Assembly: GCA_947504115.1 (NCBI GenBank)
Contig: CANNGH010000011.1
Span: 25,712-89,711 of the forward strand
DNA: 64,000 nt
Direction of reading: 5' to 3'
From: an uncultured Sedimentitalea sp.
GTDB lineage: Bacteria; Pseudomonadota; Alphaproteobacteria; Rhodobacterales; Rhodobacteraceae
A program made the translations under genes and the position numbers. The notes beneath the pieces are model-generated. The model made no database searches. It had not been told where the DNA came from and saw only the letters and a program-made list of their open reading frames with translations. Of the stretch, positions 8,664 to 16,740 are shown piece by piece. Position 1 is the stretch's first letter. Each line of letters starts with the position of its first letter.

Positions 8664-8688
8664 GGAACCAAATCGCTTTTCCGTGGTT
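8664..8688 (+). promoter_or_regulatory. Putative EcfG-type general stress promoter
   Basis: GGAAC at 8664-8668, 16 bases, GGTT at 8685-8688, ending 31 bp before the start codon of the small membrane protein at 8720. Same layout as the motif at 10692. Confidence 0.5.
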
Positions 8689-8719
8689 GCTCCAGCGTCA
8701 CTTCCTGAGGAGCAGGGTC

Positions 8720-8950
8720 ATGCACATTCGCGAGGTAATTGCATTTTTTCTGGGCGTCCTGTTGTCAGCGGTGTTTTTCGGCCGGGAGCATCGCACCGCC
8801 TCCGCTTCCCCGCGCGCTGCAGACGGGGATGAAGATCACATCCGCGTGGCCGGGCGGAGGGAGATGACACACCCGCCGCGCGAATGGGACGTGATCGACG
8901 AGGCCGTGGATGAATCCTTTCCGGCCAGTGATCCGCCCGCCACCTACTGA
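8720..8950 (+). CDS. Small membrane-anchored protein with C-terminal ESFPASDPPA motif
   Basis: A 76-residue protein with a single N-terminal hydrophobic helix (residues 5-21) and a polar tail ending WDVIDEAVDESFPASDPPA. This last motif recurs at the end of many short alphaproteobacterial proteins of unknown function. The start ATG at 8720 has GAGGAG upstream; longer in-frame starts have none. It is preceded by an EcfG-like promoter and followed after 82 bp by a CinA-domain gene on the same strand. No biochemical role is established for this family. Confidence 0.7.
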   Translation: MHIREVIAFFLGVLLSAVFFGREHRTASASPRAADGDEDHIRVAGRREMTHPPREWDVIDEAVDESFPASDPPATY

Positions 8951-9032
8951 GCGGTCCGTGCGAAGGGGGTGATAATAACCGGCACGGCGGCGGCGCGGTG
9001 CCAGCCAGCCATGCCATCGGGACGGAAAAGCC

Positions 9033-9542
9033 ATGCCGAACACGGATCTCGTCTCTCCCTGCGATCTGGCGGAGCGCGCGCGTCAGGTGATGCAGCAGGT
9101 CTGCGAGCGTGGCTGGTCGGTCTGCACCGCGGAGAGTTGTACCGGCGGTTTGTTCGCGGCGCTCCTCACCGACATCGAGGGCTGTTCCCACGCATTCGAT
9201 CGCGGCTTCGTCGGCTATACCGAACAGGCGAAGATCGATCTCCTGGGAATCGATGTCCGGCTCCTGACGCAAAAGGGCGCGGTGTCCGAGGAGGTAGCGA
9301 TCGCCATGGCGGAGGGCGCTCTTTGGCATTCGGAGGCGCATATCGCACTCGCCGTGACCGGATTTGCCGGGCCGGCCGAGAAAGAGGACGAGGAAGGGCA
9401 GGTTCATTTCGCGCTCGCCTGCCGGGACGCCGAAACCCGCCATCGCTTCGAGCATTTCGGCCCTCGCGGCCGCGAAGCGATCCGTCAGCTCAGCCTCGTG
9501 ACGCTGCTCGCCCTGCTGGAGGAGGCGGTTCTCGAATGCTGA
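9033..9542 (+). CDS. CinA-family protein (stand-alone nicotinamide-nucleotide amidase domain)
   Basis: A 169-residue protein consisting only of the CinA C-terminal domain, known in PncC-type enzymes to hydrolyse nicotinamide mononucleotide to nicotinate mononucleotide in pyridine-nucleotide salvage. Recognisable segments are VCTAESCTGGLFAALLTDI near residues 30-48, GFVGYTEQAKIDLLGI near 59-74, and ALAVTGFAGP near 106-115. The N-terminal molybdopterin-binding-like domain of full CinA is absent, which is normal for PncC. The ATG at 9033 has only a weak GGA upstream. Its place among stress-type genes may point to a paralogue rather than the housekeeping copy. Confidence 0.85.
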   Translation: MPNTDLVSPCDLAERARQVMQQVCERGWSVCTAESCTGGLFAALLTDIEGCSHAFDRGFVGYTEQAKIDLLGIDVRLLTQKGAVSEEVAIAMAEGALWHSEAHIALAVTGFAGPAEKEDEEGQVHFALACRDAETRHRFEHFGPRGREAIRQLSLVTLLALLEEAVLEC

Positions 9543-9625
9543 CAGCGATGGGCCACGGGGGGGTGCGCCCCTGTCCGCTTCAAGGATATTGCAAGCGCAC
9601 GGTGCGCGCGGCCCTTCCGGCAGGA

Positions 9626-9649
9626 CCGTCCCTCCGGCCGTCCCTCCGG
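9626..9649. repeat. Tandem 12-bp direct repeat
   Basis: CCGTCCCTCCGG occurs twice head-to-tail at 9626-9637 and 9638-9649 in the gap before the DUF421 gene. It could be a slippage product; no regulatory role is evident. Confidence 0.6.
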
Positions 9650-9696
9650 CCCGCGCATTCCCGCAGACGGTCGCAGCGACGAAACAGGACGTGAAC

Positions 9697-10443
9697 ATGC
9701 AGGAACAGGTCGTGCCGTTCGATCTCGTGCGGATGTTTTTTGGCGAGGATCCGGCGCTCTTCTATCTCGAAATCGCGTTTCGGATCTGTCTCATCTATCT
9801 TTACTCCTTGATGTTGATCCGGTGGGTCGGCGGCCGTGGTATCGCCCAGATGTCCACAGTGGAGTTCCTGCTGGTGATCGCGCTCGGTTCCGCCGTCGGC
9901 GATGCGATGTTCTATCCGGAAGTGCCGATCCTCCACGCTATGCTGGTGATCACTGGCGTCGTGCTCATCAACAAGGCGCTTGATCTTCTCATTTTCCGGT
10001 TCCGCCCGCTGGAGCGCGTGATCGATGGCATCACACGTGAGGTGGTTCGGGATGGTGTCATTTGTATCTCCACCTTGCGGGACCAGCGGATCGGGCACAG
10101 CGAACTCTTTGAAAGCATACGGGAGGCCGGTTTCACCAATCTGGGTCAATTGCGCTCGGCCTATCTCGAAACCTCCGGTCGTTTCAGCTTCTTCGCATCC
10201 TCCCAGCCGACCTATGGCCTTTCGATCGAACCGCCCTGGACCATCGAGCCGCCGCTGCGGCTGGGACCGCGGGCAGCAATAGACAGCGCGGCCCGGTCCG
10301 CTTGCTGCACCTGCGGAACAGTGTTGCCCGAGGGAACACCCATGACGCCAGACGCGTGTCGCACCTGCGGCGAAGCCTCATGGATGGCAGCCGCCCTGCC
10401 GCCGCCCCCTGTCGGCAGGAAAGCATCCCGGCAAAGCCGATAG
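9697..10443 (+). CDS. DUF421/YetF-like membrane protein with C-terminal zinc-ribbon-like tail
   Basis: A 248-residue protein. Three hydrophobic segments occupy roughly residues 20-100 (IYLYSLMLIRWVGGRGIAQM, FLLVIALGSAVGD, AMLVITGVVLINKALDL), followed by the cytoplasmic DUF421 domain including DGVICISTLRDQRIGHSEL and REAGFTNLGQLRSAYLE. This matches YetF/YdfR-like proteins of unknown function. Unusually, the last 50 residues carry two CxxC knuckles (C203/C206 and C221/C224), the pattern of a zinc ribbon, which ordinary DUF421 proteins lack. The start at 9697 is preceded by AGGA; an upstream start at 9589 gives an implausible proline- and arginine-rich extension. A tandem 12-bp repeat lies upstream at 9626-9649. 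Confidence 0.75.
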   Translation: MQEQVVPFDLVRMFFGEDPALFYLEIAFRICLIYLYSLMLIRWVGGRGIAQMSTVEFLLVIALGSAVGDAMFYPEVPILHAMLVITGVVLINKALDLLIFRFRPLERVIDGITREVVRDGVICISTLRDQRIGHSELFESIREAGFTNLGQLRSAYLETSGRFSFFASSQPTYGLSIEPPWTIEPPLRLGPRAAIDSAARSACCTCGTVLPEGTPMTPDACRTCGEASWMAAALPPPPVGRKASRQSR

Positions 10444-10691
10444 GCGAGGCCTCTCCGGTGCTAGCTGGCGAAATTTCAGTTGCCTCGCGGAGGGACAGGC
10501 GCAGCTTGCTTTAATGCCGCTGTCAAGGAGAGCTGCTCATGCGGTGTGGCCGGGACCGTTCGCCTGCATCGCAGGCGTCGCGCTCCGTCTTGCGGTCGAC
10601 GGGGGCAATGGCATTTCCGCCTCGGAGGGGGCGGGGCGACATCGGCAACTGTCTTGCCGAACATTGACGTCTCGGACGCGCGAGAGAGATG

Positions 10692-10716
10692 GGAACCTTC
10701 GGCGCGGTTTTCGGTT
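10692..10716 (+). promoter_or_regulatory. Putative EcfG-type general stress promoter
   Basis: GGAAC at 10692-10696, 16 bases, GGTT at 10713-10716, ending 40 bp before the start of the DUF892 ferritin-like gene. DUF892/YciE-type genes are stress-induced in other proteobacteria, which fits. The rest of the 310-bp gap from 10444 shows no gene. Confidence 0.55.
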
Positions 10717-10756
10717 ATCCGAACATGATGAGCACATTGGTAAAGAGGAGGCCGTC

Positions 10757-11260
10757 ATGGCCAAGGAAAAAACCCTGAAGGATCTGTTCCACGACACGCT
10801 ACGCGACATCTATTTCGCGGAGAAACAGATCCTGAAAGCGCTGCCCAAGATGCACCGGGCGGCGACGAACGAGAAGCTGCAGAGCGCATTCGAAAAGCAT
10901 CGGGAGCAAACCGAGGATCATGTAGCACGCCTCGAGCAGGTGTTCGAAATGATCGAGAAATCCGCGCGGGGCAAGACCTGCGAGGCGATCAAAGGGATCA
11001 TCGACGAAGCCGAGGATCTGATCGCGGATTACAAGGACACACCGGCGCTGGACGCGGCGTTGATTTCCTCGGCCCAGGCCGTGGAGCATTATGAAATTAC
11101 CCGCTACGGCACCCTGTCGCGGTGGGCCAGGGAACTGGGCCTGAAGGATGCCGCAAAGCTGCTGGATCAGACGCTGAAAGAAGAAAGCCAGACCGACCAG
11201 AATCTGACCAAGCTGGCGGAAGCCACGGTAAACGAGGCCGCGCAGGGCGCGACAGCATAG
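10757..11260 (+). CDS. Ferritin-like domain protein, DUF892 (YciE/YciF family)
   Basis: A 167-residue, almost entirely helical protein. FHDTLRDIYFAEKQILKAL near residues 11-29, KHREQTEDHVARLEQVFEMI near 47-66 and AVEHYEITRYGTLSRWA near 109-125 carry the Glu and His residues that form the di-iron or metal site of this ferritin-like family. The ATG has an excellent AGAGGAG site. YciE/YciF-type proteins accumulate under osmotic, desiccation and general stress, but their activity is undetermined. It appears monocistronic: an EcfG-like promoter lies upstream and a terminator hairpin downstream. Confidence 0.9.
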   Translation: MAKEKTLKDLFHDTLRDIYFAEKQILKALPKMHRAATNEKLQSAFEKHREQTEDHVARLEQVFEMIEKSARGKTCEAIKGIIDEAEDLIADYKDTPALDAALISSAQAVEHYEITRYGTLSRWARELGLKDAAKLLDQTLKEESQTDQNLTKLAEATVNEAAQGATA

Positions 11261-11281
11261 GGCGCTGTTGAAAACATGGCC

Positions 11282-11317
11282 GGCGCGCCTGTCCGATTCT
11301 GGGCGCGCCGTTTTCTG
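11282..11317 (+). terminator. Intrinsic terminator after the ferritin-like gene
   Basis: Perfect 8-bp stem GGCGCGCC (11282-11289) and GGCGCGCC (11302-11309) around a 12-base loop, followed by GTTTTCTG. It sits 21 bp after the ferritin-like stop. Confidence 0.75.
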
Positions 11318-11348
11318 ACCGCCGCAGGCGGCAAGGGAGGCTACGCGT

Positions 11349-12200
11349 ATGACCGAGGAATTCCACCCGATGGACAGCCCGCAGGACCAGCCGGGCCGCG
11401 AGCATGCGATGGAGCCCGAGCCCGATTACACCCCGCGCTATCCCGGCTCGGGGCGGCTGAAAGACAAGGTAGCGCTGATCACCGGCGGCGATTCCGGCAT
11501 CGGGCGCGCCACGGCGATCCTTTTTGCGCGCGAGGGCGCGCGGATCGCGATTGTTTATCGTGACGAGGCCCGCGATGCGCAGAAGGCGAAGGAATTGATC
11601 GAAAAAGAAGGTCTGGAGGCGCTGCTGATCCAGGGCGATGTCGGCGACAAGGCGTTTTGCGAGGACGCGGTGGCGCAGGTGATCGACCGGTTCGGGCAAC
11701 TCGACATCCTGGTGAACAATGCCGGCGAGCAGCATGCCCGCGACAATCCCGAGAAGATCGAGCAGGCGCAGATCGAGCGCACCTTCCGCACCAACATCTT
11801 CGGCACGATCTTCATGACGCAGGCGGCGCTGCCGCATCTGGACCGGGGCGCGCGGATCATCTGCGTCACGTCCGTGACGGCCTGGAAGGGCCAGGATCTG
11901 CTGATCGACTATGCCTCGACCAAGGGGGCGATCCTGGCCTTCCTGCGCGCCATGTCCAGCAAGCTGGCGCCGAAGGGCATTCTGGTCAACGGGGTGGCAC
12001 CGGGGCCGATCTGGACGCCGCTGATCCCTGCCTCGTTCCCGGAAGAGGCCATAAAGGATTTCGGCAAGAACACGCCGCTCGGCCGCGTCGGTCAGCCCAA
12101 CGAGGTGGCCCCTTCCCTGCTGTTCCTGGCCTGCGAGGATTCCTCCTACATGACCGGGCAGGTGCTGCATCCCAACGGCGGCACACTGGTGGGTGGCTGA
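11349..12200 (+). CDS. Short-chain dehydrogenase/reductase (YghA/general-stress-protein-39 type)
   Basis: A 283-residue classical SDR with an N-terminal extension of about 35 residues typical of YghA/GSP39-like oxidoreductases. The NAD(P)-binding TGGDSGIG motif lies at residues 45-52, NNAG near 123-126, and the catalytic triad is Ser175, Tyr188 (YASTK) and Lys192. The C-terminus ends with the usual MTGQVLHPNGGTLVGG. The start ATG follows AAGGGAGG. Members are induced by general stress and probably detoxify aldehydes or ketones, but the substrate cannot be inferred. It follows the terminator of the ferritin-like gene, so it should have its own promoter, which was not identified. Confidence 0.9.
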   Translation: MTEEFHPMDSPQDQPGREHAMEPEPDYTPRYPGSGRLKDKVALITGGDSGIGRATAILFAREGARIAIVYRDEARDAQKAKELIEKEGLEALLIQGDVGDKAFCEDAVAQVIDRFGQLDILVNNAGEQHARDNPEKIEQAQIERTFRTNIFGTIFMTQAALPHLDRGARIICVTSVTAWKGQDLLIDYASTKGAILAFLRAMSSKLAPKGILVNGVAPGPIWTPLIPASFPEEAIKDFGKNTPLGRVGQPNEVAPSLLFLACEDSSYMTGQVLHPNGGTLVGG

Positions 12201-12228
12201 ACCCGCGCTGTTGCAGAGCGGCATCCGC

Positions 12229-13008
12229 TTAAGGCGATCCCATTCCGGCGCAAGAGAATTCCCTCAAAGGAAGGAGCACAAATAGCTTCGCTGTCACGCG
12301 CACGCTTTGCATGTCCTTCTCGATTATCGTTCGCGACCTTTGGGGGGGAATGGGCGGACCGGGGTCAGTGCCATCGGGATCCTTCGATACCTTTCCAGCC
12401 GGATCGATGCGTTGCATACGCTGATCGATCACGCCGTCCGGACGATGACGCCGTCGCTCGAGCGCCGTATCGGCAGGCTTCGGACCAAACTCTCCTGTCG
12501 GTCTGGTTGCCGATCTCGCCTGGCGCGAGCTTCGCGATTGTCGGTGAGCACCGGAAGCGGCGTGAAGTCCAAGCGCCAATCCCACTCCGAGTGCCCCAAG
12601 ACCGGCAAGGACACCTTGCCAGCCCAGCACAAGTTCCCATCCCGGTGTCAGGCGCGCGGGGATGAGCCCGTAATCCACTATGCCGGCGATGACAGCCGTG
12701 CCCAGCCCGGCTGTCCAGGAGGCCGTGCCGCTGGAATGCAGCCAGCGACGGACGAGGTAAAGCAGGAGCACAGCGACACCCGCCCAAAAGAAGCAGGACA
12801 GGACGTGAAGAAGCGTGCCGCTGCCCGTATGCGCCCAATCAGCCTCTGCAACTTCTGCCGCTTCCGGTCCATGAAACGCATGGCTCGTTGCATTCAACGG
12901 CATCCACCACGACAATCCCTCAGCTGCCGAAAAGAGGCCCAAACCGAGGACAGTGAGCACGACCGCTCCCGTCCCCGCCGTGAAAAATGCGCGTCCTGGA
13001 CGTTCCAT
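12229..13008 (-). CDS. Four-helix membrane protein of unknown function
   Basis: A predicted inner-membrane protein of up to 259 residues. Four hydrophobic segments fill roughly residues 10-160 (AVVLTVLGLGLFSAAEGL, LSCFFWAGVAVLLLYLVRRW, AVIAGIVDYGLIPARL, GVLAGLGALGVGLALGLHA). The later 100 residues are polar, arginine-rich and unlike a conserved domain, so a frameshift after residue 165 that removed the natural stop is possible. The start ATG at 13008 has ACGGAGG upstream; the frame stays open to 13158 but without such a site. An EcfG-like promoter lies 44 bp upstream. I do not recognise a characterised family. Confidence 0.55.
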   Translation of the reverse strand: MERPGRAFFTAGTGAVVLTVLGLGLFSAAEGLSWWMPLNATSHAFHGPEAAEVAEADWAHTGSGTLLHVLSCFFWAGVAVLLLYLVRRWLHSSGTASWTAGLGTAVIAGIVDYGLIPARLTPGWELVLGWQGVLAGLGALGVGLALGLHAASGAHRQSRSSRQARSATRPTGEFGPKPADTALERRRHRPDGVIDQRMQRIDPAGKVSKDPDGTDPGPPIPPQRSRTIIEKDMQSVRVTAKLFVLLPLREFSCAGMGSP

Positions 13009-13051
13009 CGGTGCCTCCGTGCTGGTTCGAGCTGGTTCGAGCATGATACCA

Positions 13052-13077
13052 AACTGCTTTACCCGCCCGGTTGTTCC
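13052..13077 (-). promoter_or_regulatory. Putative EcfG-type general stress promoter (minus strand)
   Basis: On the minus strand GGAAC (13077-13073), 17 bases, AGTT (13055-13052), 43 bp before the start of the membrane protein gene. A tandem 10-bp repeat GCTGGTTCGA occupies 13021-13040 between it and the gene. Confidence 0.4.
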
Positions 13078-13258
13078 CGAAGCATTTCCGATCGAAAATG
13101 TGATTTGTACGCGGGCGGACGTAAGTCTGCGGTTAAGCGAAGGTTGCTCGTCATCCACGGCAAGTGTGAGAGGCCGCTGGCTGGAAACCTCTATCCTGCC
13201 CTGATGAAATTGCCCGCATTACAACGACATTTGAGCACACCGACTTCTTTCTCAACTA

Positions 13259-13548
13259 GGGCCTGTGGACATTCATCTTGATGCAATCAGTGCAGCGGCA
13301 AGGTTCCAATTGGCGGTGTAGCTACAATCGGTCTTGTCATAGCGTGTTGCTATACCTCTGAATTCCTTGATCTTCGCGAAGTAGTTTTCAACCAGATGCC
13401 GCCACTTATAGGCTTCGGTGTCGTAGTCACGCTGTTGCTTTCGATTTGATTTCGGTGGGATCACGGCGCTTGCGCCACGTTCGTCCAGCTCCTCCAGAAG
13501 CCAGTTGGCGTCGAACGCTTTATCCGCCAAAAACGCGCCGAAAGAGAC
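13259..13548 (-). mobile_element. Truncated IS5-family element carrying one terminal repeat
   Basis: The 3-prime part of a transposase gene followed by a terminal sequence GGGCCTGTGGACATTCATC at about 13259-13277, a sequence type seen at the ends of IS5-family elements. The other end is missing: the transposase is cut near 13545 where the BON-domain gene sequence begins. Confidence 0.65.
13273..13548 (-). pseudogene. IS5-family transposase, C-terminal fragment
   Basis: Eighty-five or so codons reading LADKAFDANWLLEELDERGA, then IPPKSNRKQQRDYDTEAYKW, VENYFAKIKEFRGIATRYDK and a normal C-terminus. This is the last part of an IS5-type DDE transposase, including the Glu of the YKWRHLVENYFAKIKEFRGI region. 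The N-terminal two thirds are absent, so the gene is dead. It differs from the IS5-family copy at 14973-15810. Confidence 0.75.
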
Positions 13549-13551
13549 ATC

Positions 13552-14010
13552 CTCGATATACGGGAGACGACTTCACCTCCCTACGCAATTATGGAAATTA
13601 CGGGCGGTCCGGCCAGGAAGTGTATGCCCGGCGGGGACGGGACGACCGAGATTGGGGCGATCGCGCCATGGATGAGGTCAAATCCTGGTTCGGAGATGAG
13701 AACGCCGAGCAGCGGCGGGAGCGCGACCATCGCGGACGCGGTCCCAAGAATTATCAGCGTTCGGATTCCCGGATCGAGGAAGAGGTCAACGACCGCTTGA
13801 CTGATGACCGGCGCATAGACGCCTCCCATATCGAGGTATCGGTCTCGGATCGCGAGGTGATCCTGGATGGGACCGTCTCCACGAAAGCCGAGAAACGATG
13901 GGCGGAAGATTGTGCCGACGAGGTATCAGGGGTGACACACGTGCAGAACAATCTCCGGATTTCGGCCCAGTCCGACACGCAGGAGCAGTCTGACACGCAG
14001 GAGATTTTGA
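13552..14010 (+). pseudogene. BON-domain protein gene, 5-prime end removed by IS5 fragment
   Basis: The frame shows an acidic/arginine-rich linker with MDEVKSWFGDENAEQRRERD, then a BON domain: SRIEEEVNDRLTDDRRIDAS, HIEVSVSDREVILDGTVSTK and SGVTHVQNNLRIS. BON domains bind membranes or phospholipid and SWFGD-BON proteins are common in stress regulons. The true start is lost because sequence before about 13550 belongs to a truncated IS5 element. The C-terminus contains a tandem 18-bp duplication (13968-13985 and 13986-14003) encoding QSDTQE twice, then runs without a stop into IS21-derived sequence up to 14414. An internal ATG at 13669 could still yield a shorter product. Confidence 0.65.
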
Positions 14011-14044
14011 GCGGCAAAACCAGCCTTCAGATAAGAAGGCGTGA

Positions 14045-14958
<914 letters not shown>

Positions 14959-15890
14959 GAGTCCATCCGGGATCATATTCTTTCCTGGCAAAGCCTTCGC
15001 AGCATTGATCGAATGAACGCCCATCGCAGGAATGCCAACGCGTTCTGGTTCAGGCACTCCCAGTCCTTGGCCAGGCGGCGGCAGCGATTGAGCCATCGAT
15101 GGTCCGCTCGACCACCCACCGCTTGGGCAGGACGACGAATTTTCCGACGTCCGTGCGCTTGACGATCTCGACATTTACCTTGCGGCAAACCTCCTTCAAT
15201 CCCTCCCGGAATTTCGGCCCCTGATAGCTGCTGTCGGCGTAAAGTTTCAGAAGTGAAGGATACCGTCCGAACAGAGCACCCATCAGCAGAACGCCCCCGT
15301 CACGGTCCTGAATGGCAGCCGAATGCACGATGGCCTGCATCAGGAAACCTTGGGTGTCGACGAGAATGTGGCGTTTCTTGCCCTTGATCTTCTTGCCGGC
15401 GTCACAGCCCGGCGCATCGATCAAGACCCCCCTTTCTCTGCGCTTTTGACGCTTTGGCTGTCGATGATCGCGGCAGTCGGGCTGCCGTTTCGGCCAGCCA
15501 TCTCCCGGCACCGGTCGTAGAGCGCATGATGGATGCGATCGAGTGTGCCATCATGGTTCCAGCGGCGGAAGTAGTTGTTTACCGTGCTGCGCGGCGGCAA
15601 GTCCTTTGGCAGCGCCGCCCATTGGCAACCGGTGCCGAGAATGTACATCAGTCCATTGACGATCTCCCGCATCACGACCGTCCGTTTGTTTCCACCCCGT
15701 TTGGCGGGCGGGATCAGTGGCGCAATGATCTCCCATTCCTCGTCCGTCAAATCGCTGGGATAGCGCAGTCCACTGCGGTCATAACGACCGCGGTTATCGT
15801 TGGTCCTCATCCAGAAGCTCCTGCAAAACCTTGCCTCTGCCAAGGATTCACAAGTGATTCCAAAGATTCAAGATGATCTAGGACGGACAC
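14959..15890 (-). mobile_element. IS5-family insertion sequence, about 930 bp, transposase frameshifted
   Basis: The ends are imperfect 22-bp inverted repeats: 14959-14980 and the complement of 15869-15890 agree at 16 of 22 positions, sharing GTCC, TCC and GATCAT blocks. Between them is a single transposase gene on the minus strand. The element interrupts the IS21 istA remnant on its left; no clear target-site duplication was found, so one side may have been rearranged after insertion. Confidence 0.7.
14973..15810 (-). pseudogene. IS5-family transposase with two frame breaks
   Basis: The N-terminal part (15810 to about 15421) reads LRYPSDLTDEEWEIIAPLIP, GLMYILGTGCQWAALPKDLP and TAAIIDSQSVKSAEKGG. 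In a G-run near 15425 the frame changes and continues VLIDAPGCDAGKKIKGKKRH, ILVDTQGFLMQAIVHSAAIQ, YADSSYQGPKFREGL and VLPKRWVVERT. Near 15090 a second break moves to a third frame ending WLNRCRRLAKDWECLNQNAL, AFLRWAFIRSMLRRL. Some IS5 elements use programmed frameshifting at the first site, but one extra G also restores the family sequence; the second break has no such excuse. The stop lies inside the left terminal repeat. Confidence 0.8.
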
Positions 15891-16425
15891 TCAGGCCTTT
15901 AACCTGCGTCCATACGTGCATGGGTGTTCACGCTTTGGAAATAAGATTTCTCACCTGCAAAAAGCATTTCGAAACGGAGTGATACCAGCCGCCATGTCGT
16001 CGGAGGTAATTGCCAATTTCTTATTCCGTATTGTTGTAGCTGCCAGTTTTATATATTTTCTCTTTCTTGTTTTATCGAGATGCAAGATATCCAAGTCTTT
16101 GAAAAAGGAAATGAAGCATTCCTTTATTTTTGATATATTTTTTGATAAGGGAAAAATCCGTATTTTTGATCCCTTCATGTTCTTTAGGTTTTAAAGATTT
16201 CGATAGACTTGCCTTCTTTCCAATACAAAAAATGCGAAATCCTTTTTCAAATTCACTTAATCCACATAATTCAACACGTTGAGCGCTATCGCCGGCCCCA
16301 TTTTCAGGTCATGAGGTTCCCCATGCTTCATAGTGATGTGCAGATCGTCGGACAGTGTGCCGGCCTCATTCACAGCACGATGCCCCGGCTGACCCAGCGT
16401 CAGACCGGGCGGGAGAACTCGGCCG
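15891..16425. other. AT-rich patch between IS element and integrase region
   Basis: Base composition drops sharply here, above all between 16000 and 16260, with runs such as TTTTTGATATATTTTTTG, against the GC-rich surroundings. Apart from one weak small frame (15994-16194) no gene is seen. Foreign origin or a relic of a mobile element is likely. Confidence 0.5.
15994..16194 (+). CDS. Possible small AT-rich membrane protein
   Basis: Sixty-six codons from an ATG, with a hydrophobic helix FRIVVAASFIYFLFLVLSRC near residues 10-29 and a lysine- and phenylalanine-rich tail. Codon use is AT-rich and unlike every neighbour. There is no strong ribosome-binding site (GGAG is 14 bases upstream), so it may not be translated. 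No family is recognised. Confidence 0.25.
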   Translation: MSSEVIANFLFRIVVAASFIYFLFLVLSRCKISKSLKKEMKHSFIFDIFFDKGKIRIFDPFMFFRF

Positions 16426-16740
16426 ATGGCACGGGACCGGAAGAAACATGCAAGCGACAGGGAGGTGCGCACCACCCCGCCCCCAGCCGCTACAGTTTCG
16501 ACCAGAACCGCGTATGTTGCGCGCATCGAAGCCGCGATGACCAAGATCGCTCGTGCTCTTCCTGAAAATCCTTCACTTGGTCTGATCTGGACGCGGCTGG
16601 AGAATATGCACGCGCAGGCCGTCACCCAACAACGAGCGGAGACCGAGGCCCAGGCCGGCGCCCGCGCGTGGCTGGCGGCTCAGAACGAAATGTCGGTCAG
16701 AAGTGCGGCCGTGTCGGCCAGTGACAAACCCGCGCCGTAA
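16426..16740 (+). CDS. Hypothetical protein beside the integrase
   Basis: A 104-residue, mostly helical frame: TRTAYVARIEAAMTKIARAL, GLIWTRLENMHAQAVTQQR and EAQAGARAWLAAQ suggest a short alpha-helical domain. The ATG has GGGAG 11 bases upstream. Its last 60 bases overlap the 3-prime end of the convergent integrase gene, which weakens the call. Such small genes are common next to integrases in genomic islands. Function unknown. Confidence 0.4.
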   Translation: MARDRKKHASDREVRTTPPPAATVSTRTAYVARIEAAMTKIARALPENPSLGLIWTRLENMHAQAVTQQRAETEAQAGARAWLAAQNEMSVRSAAVSASDKPAP

